Shown here: one piece after another, positions 49,699-62,156 of the stretch | Layout of the letters: each line of letters begins with the position of its first letter | How positions within the stretch are numbered: position 1 is the first letter of the stretch | NCBI RefSeq assembly: GCF_021018895.1 | Contig: NC_079375.1 | Location: forward strand, 4,240,560-4,304,559 | From: Seriola aureovittata | Lineage: Eukaryota > Chordata > Actinopteri > Carangiformes > Carangidae | Direction of reading: 5' to 3' | DNA length: 64,000 bases | Program-made: the position numbers and the translations under genes | The notes under the pieces: model-generated | The model's input: only the letters and a program-made list of their open reading frames with translations | Told to the model about the DNA's origin: nothing | Database searches by the model: none

Positions 49699-49715
49699 TT
49701 ATTTTTATTGAACGA

Positions 49716-50039
49716 GCCTGCTTCTGTCTTTTCATTTCACCCCCTGTTGTTCTGGTGTCACGACCTTTATTATAGCTGATTTTATTTTATAATTTACATG
49801 AATGATATTGTGCTGCAGACCTGAGGCTGACTGCATCCTCTGTGTGCAATACTCGCTTTCCACCGCCAGGAGGCGACATTGTCCAGGAATTTTAAATAAC
49901 CTTGATGACTTGCTGTGTTGAATTAATTATTCTCAGAACTTTCCATCGCTTCCCTCTTAAATGCTCATACAGTACTATCCTAAAATCATAGAAGAACTAA
50001 AATACCACATCACCTGCCACAGGCTGAAAAAGTGTCCCT

Positions 50040-50072
<33 letters not shown>

Positions 50073-52799
50073 ATAATATGCATAAATATACATAATATGC
50101 TATTAAAAACTCAGATTGTTTTACTTTTACTCTTGTTAACAATAAAATCTGTGTCCTGGCTCCTGCTCCCATAACCTTGACCAGCACCTTTCTCTACACC
50201 TTTAATATTCTGCATAACATTTCTGTTAAGTCTCATCTTTGATCACTGACACTAACTTTATTTTAAAATGTGGTGGGGATCCCAAATTTTCCAAAGATGA
50301 GTGAGGCTGAATTTAGGGTAAAAATTTATGTAAAAGCTGTTTACACAACATGACAATGACACATACAATATGCAGTATATTATTTATACGTTTGTTCTGG
50401 TGTTTTGTTGTAACTGTCTCACTTAATAATATTCACATCCAATATGCCGTAGCTGGTCCATTTCACTAGCTGAGGAAAATCCTAAACATCTTTTCCACTG
50501 CTTAATACACATTTCTCAGTTTTTCATTCTCACATATTTGATATATTTGGGATCCTGGGTGTAATATAAGAAACTGCCCATCCATTGCAACTGTTTACGA
50601 CACACCCAGGTTCACGTGGCGTTAATGTGGTTCCTTATTCTAAATCCCAAACTCTCATTTGAAGAAGTGGGGAACAGCAAAAATGTCCTTAGTCATGAGA
50701 AACATGCGCATATTTAAGTTCCCAGTTCTGTAGACGCTTCTGTATTCTGCAGAAGGAAACCTGGAGCTGGTCCAGTACCTGTTGTCCTCTGAATGGCCCT
50801 TCAAATCTAATCACACAACAATGCCACTGTCTGCCAGCGGAGACATGTTCCAACTTACTCTCAAATAAACCTTTTTGTCTTTAATGTATTATGAAATATA
50901 ACAACTGTTACTAAACTCAGATGTCATTCAGCACTTCAACAGATATAGTTTTTGAGATAAAGCTGGCAATATGCAAACAATTGCTCAAGGTCATGAACTT
51001 TATGAAAGATTATGCATTCTGTCAAACTTGCAGAGTCGCAATAATACTTTAATAATTTTTGAGGGGTTACCACATATAAAAATTTGGAGCACATGGGGAT
51101 TAAAAAACGACTCAGGACTACAGAGATGCTGTAAATCCCACTATAAGTATTTCATATGTATCTGATTTCAGTTCATTGTTGCTGCAATTACATAATTTGA
51201 TCTAATAATCTAATCTCTTTGTGTTGCATTATATCAATTTACCACACAGTTACAACACTCACTTTTTAGTGTTTGCAATACAAAGAAACTCATGAACAGT
51301 TATTGTAAGTGTATTATTTCTACACTGAAAGACTGTAGATTCGGTGCAATTGATTGCAATGTATTTCCCTAGTACGTGATCTAGACGCACATTGGTTGAT
51401 TTAGCTGTCAATCAGAAAAGTAATGCGACATTGGCTTTCTGGCTCTGGCTTTTGGCATACTCGTCCATCTGGTGAGAGCCAAAGACTGGTGGAAAAAGTG
51501 TAGACTTCTCACTCTGATTTTATTTGAATATCACAAATGGACTTAGATATAATTGCAAGTAAATCAGATGGCTAGGCCTTACTTTATAATGTTACGACGA
51601 AATTACAGCAATTTTATAGAAAATAATTTACACCTTTGTCTATTTTTTAATCTTTTTGGGAAATTCAATGTGGCATCATTCTATATTTTCATCATCATCA
51701 TTTTGCCAGCTAACTGAGGTTCGATGCATTAGGTAGTAAAGAGTTCAGCAGTTCCCCAAATGGCCAATAGAGGGTGGCTCCAAAGTGAGTCAATCCCCAT
51801 AGATCACATTTAAAACTTTACAGCAGAAATAAACATGTTTACAATCTGGTACAATAAAGGTTGTGGTCTCTATAACTAATGTCCTTCTTCATGACAACTG
51901 TACTGGAGGTGAATTTTTATACAACAAACCCGTTTAAAGTTATGCATAATTGAGGACGTGGCATATTTGATTGACAGGTGGGTGCTTCACAGTCTGCAAA
52001 CTGTTGAGCTACACCTCGGCTAATTTGAGAGTCTGAACTGACCTCTCGGCCATGTTTGTGACTAACAGAACGCGAGGAAGTCTGTGCTCCTGTTTTTTGA
52101 GGTGAGTGAAATCCTAGTATTTAATTTTATTCATGTTAGCAGGAATTAGCAGGTACTGGTGTGTGTCCTCACCATACCTGGCTATTTAGCTTAGCTTGCT
52201 AACTAGCCAATTTGCTACTAAACCAATTAGCCTTGGGTTATCCCAAACACTACGCTATGCTAACGATGCTGACGGGAGCGTAGCTTGCCACAGTTATTGA
52301 ACCGGGTTTCACCGATGCCTCAGCTCCACTGACACTCCACTTCTTCTAATTTTTGCATTAGCCCGGAGTTAGGTGGAGTGAGACATTACCAAAATGGCGA
52401 TGACAGAGCAGCACACTCAGAGGTTAAAAACCTTCAGAAACCCGTGGTTGATGTCACGGAGGCCAACTACCATCATTATCTATGGTTACTTTCTCTATAT
52501 AATAAATTGACCCTGTGTTTGTTGGTAACTGCTGTATACAGTGTACTGTATACTTCACAGGTGCTCATAGTTGTTCTCAGTGAAGCATGGAGTGAGTCAT
52601 CTTTCTTAATCCACGATCTTCGGTAAGGGGGTGTGGATGTGAAGGAGGAGGGCGGTGACCACTGCAGTCCTACTACAGTATCTCTCCTCCTGTCACAGAT
52701 ACCCACAGTGTTACTTGCTGCCGCAGGTCAGCTCGTTAAAACTGTACATCTCAATTTTTTTTTTAATTTTTTGGCAGGGGACCTTGACCCGGGACAGAG
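49716..52799. other. ncoa2-pfkp intergenic region
   Basis: A GT microsatellite at 50041-50071 and a dispersed repeat at about 51730-52480. No gene seen. The pfkp promoter must lie in the right-hand part if there is no distant upstream exon; I see no convincing TATA box or CpG-rich block. Confidence 0.5.
51730..52480 (+). mobile_element. Non-coding dispersed element near pfkp start
   Basis: Contains GGCCAATAGAGGGTGGCTCC, AAAGTTATGCATAATTGAGG, TTTGATTGACAGGTGGGTGC and GTTGATGTCACGGAGGCCAA, a set of blocks recurring together in fish genomes as a non-autonomous repeat. Boundaries are approximate and no ends were resolved. Confidence 0.5.
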
Positions 52800-52908
52800 A
52801 TGGCAGGAGCGGCGGCACCGAAGCGGCAGGACACCCGGAAATTTTTCGAGAATCTGTCCGGCGCTGGTAAATCCATCGCAGTGTTGACCAGCGGAGGAGA
52901 TGCCCAAG
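52778..52908 (+). CDS. pfkp: pfkp coding exon 1
   Basis: ATG at 52800; encodes residues 1-36 ([20 protein letters not shown] then [16 protein letters not shown]) and one base of codon 37. A T-rich tract ending TTGGCAG at 52777 looks like a splice acceptor, so the 22 nt before the ATG may follow an upstream noncoding exon; alternatively transcription starts nearby. Donor gtaacg starts at 52909. Confidence 0.9.
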
Positions 52909-55542
52909 GTAACGTTGTTGTAGTGGTTACATTATCGGACAGCTCTGTTGTCTCTGCCGAGTGAGTGAAATTTAAGACTGTGACAGCAAAGTGCTGCCAA
53001 TAAACAAAAAGAAAACTATCTCAGCTCCCAACCCCTGTCGCCTATCGTTGTTTTAGTTAACCTAAGTGGTCTTTAATTGTGTCTGTTAAAGGAAATCACC
53101 GAGCATTCAGTTATCAGACATCTCATCTTAACCCACTGCTGCTGTCTGCCCAGGGTGTGTCGCATTTCCAGATGTTATATGTTTTTTGTTGGTAATAGTA
53201 ATTTTGCATATTGTAAACCAAAGACTTGTCCGATAATGGATGTGCGGCCGCAGTTTTGTCCATTAAAGGAGTCGCACACGTTACAGTTACACCCTCCTGT
53301 GGAGCAAGTCATTTAAGAGGCGGTTTAAAAGAGTAAAGTTTCACCGCGTCATAGAGAAAAAAAGTGGAGTTTATTTCCACTGTATATATGTTTTCCTTTC
53401 ATGTTGCCAACCTGGGAATCTGTCTTATTATTTATAAGCTGTTTAATGAAGCTGAACGGCGGTTACGCAACAACTGACGCTCCCTGTCACATTTGTACAC
53501 GGTATTTATCACGGAGAAAGAGACCGATCACGTTTAGTATTATATTAAACCATACATATATTAACCCAGGCCTGATAAACAGGAGTCCAGGTTAGATGCC
53601 TCTGGATAATTTTGAGAGCTGCGCCAAAATCAACAAGTGAACGTGATTATTGAATAATTCAGAAGACATCTCTTCTTACATTAGATGTTTCTTTCTTTAT
53701 CATTCATTCATTCGCCAACGTCGTATCTATATGGGCTGGATTGCCTTGATGCCATAGATGGCGCAGGATTGTGCGTGTTTGTGCATGCATCTGCGTCCCT
53801 GTGCGCATCCGTAGCTCTCATGGCATCAACCCAAATTTAATTATTACTATAACATTTCTATAGTATTGCCACTAGGAGCTTCATCAGCACACACTGATTT
53901 TGCTATAGGTCTGTTTCACAGGACTTAAAATCAAAAGGCTTGTTGCTTAGCTCTCCCTATTTTGCTTTTGATGTAGCGTTTACATGTTTCCTGGTGTGTT
54001 AACTATCTTCATTGATAGTTATTGGCATTGGCAGCACAGACCTGTAATAGTGTAAAAAATCCAGACTAACTAATCACAATAACTTCCCGTCAGGAAAAGA
54101 AGCTCGTAAATCACACTTGATGTGTAGAAACACGTGTCTTGCATCACGGAGGATGAGTCGTGAGAGGCTCATTTTCAAGTTCGACACAGCAAAATACCCC
54201 ATTTCTGATTGAGCCTTTCACAATAAATGTCGTACGGGATAGTTTGCGTGGCCTCGCTTTTATTCTGAAGGCGGGCTCTTGTTGGCTTGTCGTGTCTGTG
54301 TGAGCCGCTTTATTTATCCTGTCAGGGAGGTTTGTGTCGCCTACGTGAGGAGCTGCGAGTATGCATGTAGTGAAGAAAAAGGGATGAAGACATTAATGCA
54401 GATCATTTTTTGTTGTTTTCTTGCTTTTTATCATTTAAAAGGGAACTGATATTATGTATGGTCATTATTATATAATATTGATAACATTCATGGAATATCT
54501 TCAAAGATATGTATTGTGTGTCTTTGGTGCTCAGACACTAACCTTATCATATACAGCGATGTTACTTACAGCATCCCAGTTATTGTATGTGTCATGTATT
54601 TTTACTATAACACATACAGTATAATCAACTGTGTATTATCCCTCTGTGGTTCATCTATATCATCCTCTTCCAGCTGTACATCTAGTGCAGTGGGTTAACC
54701 ATGGCTATTGTTGGCTCACAGGCGGTTACATAACACTGTGCGCCTATAGGGTGCTGTTGAAGTGCAGTGATATTTTGTCTGTCAGTCTCACTGCAGCACA
54801 TCTCAGCATGTCAGCTTCCACACTGGATGTTAGAGTCAGCCTTTGTAGTAACAGTGTATAACAGCCCATGTTCCTCCTGAAAACATCTGAGAGGTATTTG
54901 AAGCTACACCTTGTGTAGTGTAGGTGCTGCCAGCGTTGGAGTGATGTACAGACTTACGCATCCGTTACTAGTGTCCTAATTTCCACTCATTCATAAAAAC
55001 TGGCTGCTGGTTTAGAGGCAGGGCTGCTGAAGAGAACCAGAGATGCAACTAAACTAAATTATTATCATGTGAAAAAAGAATATAACAGAAGGAACACAGT
55101 GAAGGTTACACTAATCATGATTTCACTCCTCATCTAGATCTAGAGCCATGTGTTTAAGAATCATTCATTTTTATTAATAAATGTTCTATGCAGATGAGGA
55201 GCTGCCAGTTGTTTCATTCATTCAAACACGTTGCTCACAGAAAGGTCAGAGGTCAGGCTATCTGCTTGATGCTCTCTGACTTTTCCAAAGGCTAGAATTG
55301 CCGTGTTTGCCAAAAATGATCTATCTAGCTTGGTGAAAATATTTCTTTTGAAACAGGGGTTGAAAATGTATTCATTTGTTTTTCAAAAGCTTTTACAACC
55401 CTCTTCAATGTCAACAAACTTAGCAGGATTTTCTAGATGCTCCAGTCTTAACCTCGCTGTAAGAATAAAAATTATTACCAAGGGAAATTTTCCTACCACT
55501 CTGGGGAGGATACATAGGATACATGCACACGCATTCAGATAC

Positions 55543-55610
<68 letters not shown>

Positions 55611-58600
55611 GATATGTTTAGTCATTGCAGCCGACCGGAGGGAAATACTCACAGCCTCTCGTGTTGTGCTGAGTGCAACTCATTCCGAGAGCTCAGCTGG
55701 AACAGGACACACACACTCACACACGAACCTGTCATCCCGTGACCTCCCCTCATTATTGTTGTACTCATTTTTTCTAAACCTCACTAAACACATTTCACAT
55801 TTTTCTGCAGATCCTCTTCGACCAATATGCACTGTCCTCGTCTCTAAGCAACATTACCTCATCCCATCAGCACTTGTTAGCGTACAACACAGCCTGAAAC
55901 CACATCAACACTTGCATACTGTGTTTTTTCTGTCAAGGGCACCCTGTGATAGAGTCACTGTAGCATCCAGTCTGCCCTCAGTTCAGCATGAGATTATGAG
56001 GAAGTGGTCTGTTGGTTGGACAAAACAAGCAATTTGAAGTTTTCACCTTGGGCTTTAGAAAACAAACGGAGCCTAATGCGTACCATTGTCATCCAAAGAA
56101 TAGTCGCATCCCGTACACATTCTGCACATAAGGGCCAGTGAATGAGACGGGTTGTTTACAGCTTATACTGTGGGAGGAAATTTGGCCAATAGACAGTCAT
56201 GTTGGCTGTGAGGGGCAGCTTGTTCCTGCTGTGCCCAGTGCTTCACTACGCTCATACTCACACAGAGAGTGGGCTTATACAGACATATGTGTCGGTCTTC
56301 AGCAAAACAAGCCATTTGATAACAAATGCTATAGATGCACAGTGTTATGTAACAGCCTGTGAGCCAACAATAGCCATGGTGAACCCACTGCACTGGGCTT
56401 TGGGCTTCAGTTATTTGAAAAAAATATCTCATATATGAAGTGATTATGAAAATGATCATAAGTTGCAGTTACAATTCTACTATATTTTTTTTGTTGCAGT
56501 AATCATTTATTATTGGCTTTCATGCCCAATATCTCCATTAGAATCATTCAAATTTAGCTCATAGCTGCCAATCTGCATGAACACAGAAGCCAAATATCAA
56601 TGAGATACACCCTCAGTTCTATATCCAGTATTTGTTTTAAAGCCCTGGCCTGCTTATATAAACCTGTAAAATCAATGTATGGATGATGATTTACAGTCAT
56701 TCCTGTTTGTCATTTCACTAAGTGCACCGACAGACGCTTTTGTGTTTTGGCACAGGATCCTCAAGGGGACTCTTGCTCTGTCTCTTCTCCCTGCCTCTCT
56801 CTCTTTTGACCTCTTTACCCCTCCTGTTGTCTGCTGCTCTGTCTGGCTTCTGCATCTCTGATTATACTCTTATGTTTCCTGTTTTTTCCCTCGAGCCATT
56901 TTGAATTTATTTACTTTTTTTGGTTTTTATTAAATAATATATCCAAGGTTGAGTGGAAGCAGGAAGCGTGACTAACCTTTCCTTGATATGGTTTTGTTCT
57001 TGAATTGGGTGACAGTTTTTTTTTCAGTTCAGAGACAAATTAGTGATTGGACATATAATAGAAAAACAGTGACCTGAGCTCGTTTCACTGCAGTTTGGCT
57101 GTAGATGTATAATATCCGTGCCCCATGACCTCCAGAAACATCAAACTGTTGTCAGTCTGTATTTAAATCTATTAAACACATGACTTTGTATTATTCTGAA
57201 CAGGAACAAGTTTTTCTGACATTTTTCTGATGTGCAGTTTTTTTGTGCAAATGTGTTGCGAAAACGACTGAATTGCAGTTTTTAACAACATTTTGAAAAT
57301 AAACGCACACAAATGTCAGTTGAATATTAGTGAAAACTTTTCAGGATGTCTTGGAGGACAGCCCTCAACCAAACTGAGATGCGTCCAGAGAGTTTAAGAA
57401 AGGCAGTGAAATAATGGTCATGACTCATTCCTCTGTCCACTAGTTTGTGCTCCTCCACTGTGTTGCATTCTTAGTTTATTTATTTCCATCCTTTGGCTGT
57501 TGGGATACCATGATGTACAACAAGACTGTGACAACCACTGATTCCTCTCTGTCCTTTTCCAGGCATGAACGCAGCCGTCAGGGCGGTCGTCCGAATGGGC
57601 ATCTACGTAGGAGCGAAGGTCTACTTCATCCACGAGGTGAGACATGACACGTGACTCAGGCTCCAGACGTGGCCCTCAGGGGGAGTCTGCAGTTTCTGCC
57701 ACACTTGACAATGAGCTAAATTAGAACTGAGGAGTCTTCCTTTTTGGCTGTGATTATCTTTGAAAGCGGTCAGCAGGGTTCAAAAATCAAATACGAGACA
57801 GCATTTGGTTTCAGAGTCAGGCATCTTTTTGAAAACCACGGAAAATCTGGGAAAATCTTTTAAATGGAAGGCAAAATCAAAAATTTTAAATCTGAACACC
57901 TGTTTTTGAATTGATCTCAGATTTATATTCTAAATGATTAAAACCAACTCTCTGTATTAGCTGAGATTAAAATCTGCTTAGTTCAACAAGTATCTTATAA
58001 AACGTGTGATTTTTGTTATTCACACATTTTCCCAGTAGACTCATGATGATTCTGGCAGCACACAGGCTGTGCACAGAATTTCACAGATGTGAATAGGAGA
58101 TAAAAATGTACAAGTCACAGAAAACAAATCATGATAATTCTGCCAGGAAGAAGGCAAACAGGTCACTGTGCACCACACAATGAAACAGAAGACGTAGCTG
58201 CAGTTTTCTTTGAAAGCAGATATCTGCCATTACATGAGGTGTTCTTCACCACTTATTACATCTAATATTTCATTGAAAATAGATGAGAAGTTATTGGTAT
58301 TAAATGTATTTCAATGTGGTTAGCTGCAGTGTCTCTTATTAAGAAATAAGAGACAATTATTATTTAACAAACATAAAGATTTGTTTGTGGGTTTGGAAAC
58401 TGAAGTCTGATCTGTCCTTTAAAATGCAATGAAGACAATACCTTTATGACATCTTTATAGATCTTCCAAGCTGATTTTTAACTCTTGCCCTGTGTCCCCG
58501 TCATGTATTCTGCCGGCAAGACATTCGTGACATTCATTTAACCCAGAGGGAAATTATACTTCCTGCTCATTGCTGAAACACTTTAACCTCCCTATAGGGT

Positions 58601-61600
58601 CTGTGTTTATTTATAACCGACTAGTAGCAAGGCAAATCTTTGCATTCATGTGGAGTCTGCATGTATGTAGTGTGTACTATAACACAGATCTCACGATGGT
58701 CAGCACTGCCTTGATTATTGTGAATAGTTGAATTTTTAAATGCATACATTTTAGATAATGTCAGCTCATACAAAGTCATTTAGTCAGGGTATTGAGTTTG
58801 GTGACAAACAGATCAGTAATATATAATGTAGTTGTAGTATACTTCCTTTTAGCTGTTATTCCTATCTCATTACAGACCTCTTTTATATTTTTGCATTTTC
58901 TTCTTTTGGTGTGTCTTAAATAAAATCCAGAAGCTCACAGAGTGTATTGAGATATTTTAATTTTTAATATATCTTTGAGGATGAATATTTCATCAGGAGA
59001 GGATTTGAGTGACAGATTTTTGCATTAATGGCTCTGCAAAATGTTTTTTTGTTGCATCCTAAGCGAGGTTTACATGGTTATTCCATCAAGCATTACACAT
59101 AAGTTTACTTGCTTATTATATACAGTGAATGGAGATTTGCTGTTTTCTGCAACTGTTGTATTACTGTCAGGATAAGGGTTTTTCTTCCCATTGGATTCAC
59201 ACATCTTAAACTGTAATTTAAGTCATGGTAAAGGAATTCAAATTGAATCTTTAATATAAAATAAAAATAGTCTGCAGGATAATCTGCTTCAGGACTTTGA
59301 ATTATGAAGAATTATAAAGAAAAGCAGCAACAGATCCCTGTTACTTAGATATCTGAGACTTCCTGGATATTGAATGTCTGAGAATATATGAGAATATATG
59401 TGTGTGAGGATGGGCATGACGCCACTGATGGTAGTGACAGGGAGGGCAGGGTTGGAGACGCTCTGGTCTCAGTGTGGATATAATTGGATTACCAGGGGCA
59501 GATTTCATTCTTCCCTGGCTCCATCAGCCTTGAATAATCACTGGGCTGTGAGTAATGACACCTGAGTGCCATGACGCCTGTATTTTGGCTCGTAGCTTTG
59601 CTCAGCATACACAACACAGCAGCAGAGCCTAACAAGCATAACTATCAGTGCAAAAAGATTTGATGATATTTTTTTCTAACATATTCAGATTTTAAACAAT
59701 TTGTCGATTGACAAATGGCATTGACAAATTGATTAACAGAAACAGAAACAAAATTATCTTACAGCATTTTCTAAGCTTATTTTTGCCTTTATTTGATTGT
59801 CAACAGTAAAGAGGAATATAGGAATCATGGGCAGGGAAAAGGGGTACGACATGCAACAGAGGTCCATAGCCAGAATCAAAGTGCGTGTGTGTGAGTTTTG
59901 TTGCGTGATGAATGATTCAGTGAATATCTGTCATATGTGTTTGTCCTCTCAGGGTTACCAGGGTATGGTGGACGGTGGAGACAACATCAAAGAGGCGACG
60001 TGGGAAAGCGTCTCCAGCATGTTGCAAGTGGTGAGCGGAGCTTTCTTCTGCTGTTTCAGGTCACGCACTCTGATATAGTTGCGTGAGGTTCTGTAAACAT
60101 TACATTAAGCGTTAAGATATCTGATCCCAGCTCAGTGTAATATCAGATGCGTTGGTGGAGATGTATGATCAATGAAAGTGACTTTTATCTCTGAGCCAAA
60201 TGAGTCTGTGATTGAATTAGAGCATTAAACTATTTGTCATGATCAGACTTTCATTCTCTAAAGTGGATAACATTCAATTCAACTGTGAAAAAATATTGAT
60301 CTTGTAGACCAGCAATAGTATAAACAGCATTATAAAGTATGTGATGGTTAAAAAAATGAGAAAGTGTTTTTCATAGCAGCAAAATAGAGCCAGTAGATGA
60401 GCACTTTAAGGAGAGAACAGTGTGATTTCAGATTATAATCTGTGTTGTCCTCAGGGTGGCACAGTCATCGGCAGCGCCCGCTGTAAAGAATTTCGTACCC
60501 ATGAGGGCCGTCTGAAGGCGGCACACAACCTCGTGCTGCGCAGCATCACCAACCTGTGTGTGATTGGTGGAGACGGCAGCTTGACCGGAGCCAACCTGTT
60601 CAGAGAGGAGTGGAGCAGCCTGTTGGATGAGCTCCAACAGCAAGGTGATCACTCGCTGCAGGACTTCCACTTGACTTTACATGATCACTCTCCCTTTATT
60701 ACAGGTGTGAACTGAACGCATCTCGCTTCCTCTCTTGTTGTTCAGGTCTGATCGACGCGGAGGCAGCCCGCAGTAACTCGGAGCTCCACATTGTTGGTAT
60801 GGTCGGCTCCATCGACAATGACTTCTGCGGCACTGACATGACCATTGGCACCGACTCGGCCCTGCATCGGATCATTGAGGTGGTGGACGCCATCATGACC
60901 ACCGCTCAGAGGTGAAAACATCCTGAGAGGAGAAGAGACGAGTTGAGATGTGACAAGATGTAACAAGAAGTAGCAAGACGAGACATGAGACAACTAGATA
61001 ATAGATGTGACGAGATGTGACAAGACATAAGGAGACAAGACAAGAAAAAAGAAAATGTAATGAGACACGACGAAAGTAGACAAACATGGTATCCCCTGAC
61101 GTGGGTTAGCTAGCTAGTTGTAACTTTCATAGGTGCATCTATCTGTAGTTATCAGCGTCCCTACAAACCTCAATGACATGTCCTTTTTAGACATGGTTAA
61201 GGTCAGGGTGAAGGTTTGAGTGAGTTTGTCTCAGTCATCTGTCCAGCACTGACCTGTTTCAACAGACCAGCCCAATGGGTGTCACTTATAAGTTCCATTT
61301 CTTGTTGTTTTGCAGCCACCAGAGGACATTTGTTCTGGAGGTCATGGGCAGACACTGCGGGTAGGCACTTTTCACTGTGTTAGAGAGTACATCACAGAGA
61401 GAAAAAGATACCACACACATGTTGAAGTTTAATTATGCTCAAGTCTCATTAGCCAAATGAACATCACCAAAAATGTATGCAGACAACATGGAGCTGACCT
61501 GAAGTGTGGAAATATTGATAATACTGCAGTGAGGCTCATTTGTTTGTGTGTCAGGCATGTCAGTCTGTTCAGGATGTGTAGATTAAATATTTATATATAT

Positions 61601-61778
61601 TTATATATATTTGTTACAGAAAATGGAAAGATACAAAGCAATTACTAAAATGTGTTTGTGTGTGTGCAGATACTTGGCCCTGGTCAGTGCCCTGGCATGT
61701 GGGGCAGATTGGGTTTTTATCCCTGAAATGCCCCCTGAAGATGGCTGGGAGGATAACATGTGTCAGAAACTGTCTGAG
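52800..61778 (+). CDS. pfkp: ATP-dependent 6-phosphofructokinase, platelet type, N-terminal part (gene continues past window)
   Basis: Phosphorylates fructose 6-phosphate to fructose 1,6-bisphosphate with ATP, the committed step of glycolysis in the cytosol. Seven coding exons: 52800-52908, 57563-57636, 59953-60030, 60455-60644, 60746-60911, 61316-61360, 61670-61778; all GT/AG and phase-consistent, 771 nt encoding residues 1-257. Motifs: [13 protein letters not shown] (30-42, ATP site), [10 protein letters not shown] (124-133), [20 protein letters not shown] (171-190, with catalytic Asp174) and VMGRHCGYLAL (215-225, substrate binding). [13 protein letters not shown] and GYQGMVDGG favour PFKP over PFKM or PFKL. 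Teleosts often keep two pfkp copies, so a/b assignment is left open. The C-terminal catalytic-like regulatory half lies beyond 64000. Confidence 0.95.
54680..54760 (+). repeat. Inverted repeat pair, left copy
   Basis: GTGCAGTGGGTTAACCATGG then CTATTGTTGGCTCACAGG and TTACATAACACTGTG. The reverse complement of the same about 80 bp is at 56315-56400 with a few differences. Family unknown to me. Confidence 0.85.
55546..55609. repeat. (CA)n microsatellite
   Basis: About 30 uninterrupted CA units preceded by CACGCA. Confidence 0.96.
56010..56060 (+). repeat. Fragment of old dispersed repeat
   Basis: GGACAAAACAAGCAATTTGA followed by AGTTTTCACCTTGGGCTTTA is the block that follows the TTGTAAACTGAATATCTT block in the family seen at 34850-35100. 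Confidence 0.65.
56315..56400 (-). repeat. Inverted repeat pair, right copy
   Basis: AGTGTTATGTAACAGCCTGT then GAGCCAACAATAGCCATGG and GAACCCACTGCACTG: reverse complement of 54680-54760, about 1.55 kb away. Confidence 0.85.
57563..57636 (+). CDS. pfkp: pfkp coding exon 2
   Basis: Residues 37-61: [20 protein letters not shown] then YFIHE. Acceptor tttccag ends at 57562, donor gtgaga starts at 57637. The size (74 nt) and phases are those expected of the vertebrate PFK gene family. Confidence 0.95.
57637..59952 (+). other. pfkp: pfkp intron 2
   Basis: 2.3 kb of AT-rich unique sequence; apart from a small TTGTCGATTGACAAATGGCA palindromic patch (59701-59735) I see nothing in it. Confidence 0.6.
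59953..60030 (+). CDS. pfkp: pfkp coding exon 3
   Basis: 26 codons, residues 62-87: [20 protein letters not shown] then SSMLQV. Acceptor ctctcag ends at 59952, donor gtgagc starts at 60031; phase 0 both sides. Confidence 0.95.
60455..60644 (+). CDS. pfkp: pfkp coding exon 4
   Basis: Residues 88-150, including [13 protein letters not shown] and the ATP/Mg-binding [15 protein letters not shown] (Asp127, Gly128). Acceptor tcctcag ends at 60454; donor gtgatc starts at 60645, exit phase 1. Confidence 0.95.
60746..60911 (+). CDS. pfkp: pfkp coding exon 5: catalytic segment
   Basis: Residues 151-205. [20 protein letters not shown] carries the catalytic aspartate of the S-I-D-N-D motif (Asp174), followed by [19 protein letters not shown]. 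Acceptor gttcag ends at 60745, donor gtgaaa starts at 60912, exit phase 2. Confidence 0.96.
60912..61315 (+). other. pfkp: pfkp intron 5
   Basis: Contains a purine-rich, irregular ACAAGA/GAGAC-type satellite-like stretch (60930-61085) with repeated GACAAGA, GAGATGTGACAAGA motifs. No gene. Confidence 0.6.
61316..61360 (+). CDS. pfkp: pfkp coding exon 6
   Basis: A 45-nt exon completing serine 206 and encoding [15 protein letters not shown], the conserved fructose-6-phosphate binding MGR motif. Acceptor tttgcag ends at 61315, donor gtaggc starts at 61361. Confidence 0.95.
61670..61778 (+). CDS. pfkp: pfkp coding exon 7
   Basis: Completes glycine 221 and encodes residues 222-257: [20 protein letters not shown] then [16 protein letters not shown]. 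Acceptor gtgtgcag ends at 61669; donor gtaaca starts at 61779 and opens the intron holding the tRNA array. Confidence 0.95.
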
Positions 61779-62156
61779 GTAACACATACACACACAGACA
61801 CAGCAACACATTAGTAATACATCATTTACCACAGCTGCCATTTTAGCTGTTTCTGTTTCAAAAATAGCAAATAATTTTGTGTCTTCTGCATTTCAGTGCC
61901 ATTCTAGGTATTGGACATTAAGTAATATCGTCATTCGGGTAGGAATATGAAATGCACACCAGAAGCTAAAAGATATGTGAAGAAGGGATCCAAACCCACA
62001 ACTTTTGAAGTTGGGTTTTTCTTATAAAGAGGCTGAAATGTATGGAAGCAGCTAGTTTGGAACAAAGATCTGTGGAAAGCGGATTAATTCAGATTTGTCT
62101 GTGACCATGCACTCATTTAGTGGTTAAACTTTTCTGAAAGGGAAATAGTTAAGGCA

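Larger units (their letters stand above)
44984..49715 (+). other. ncoa2: ncoa2 3' UTR (extent inferred)
   Basis: About 4.7 kb after the stop has no convincing coding content. It contains several AATAAA hexamers (46751, 46992, 48653, 49009, 49051, 49693). The last is followed by a T/GT-rich stretch as expected of a cleavage site, so the longest UTR probably ends near 49715; shorter forms are possible. A TG/CG repeat lies at 45829-45917, a TA tract at 47877-47895 and an inverted dispersed repeat at 46500-46860. Confidence 0.55.
52909..57562 (+). other. pfkp: pfkp intron 1
   Basis: 4.65 kb with an inverted repeat pair (54680-54760 and 56315-56400), a CA microsatellite (55546-55609) and a fragment of the old dispersed repeat (56010-56060). 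No coding exon seen. Confidence 0.75.
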
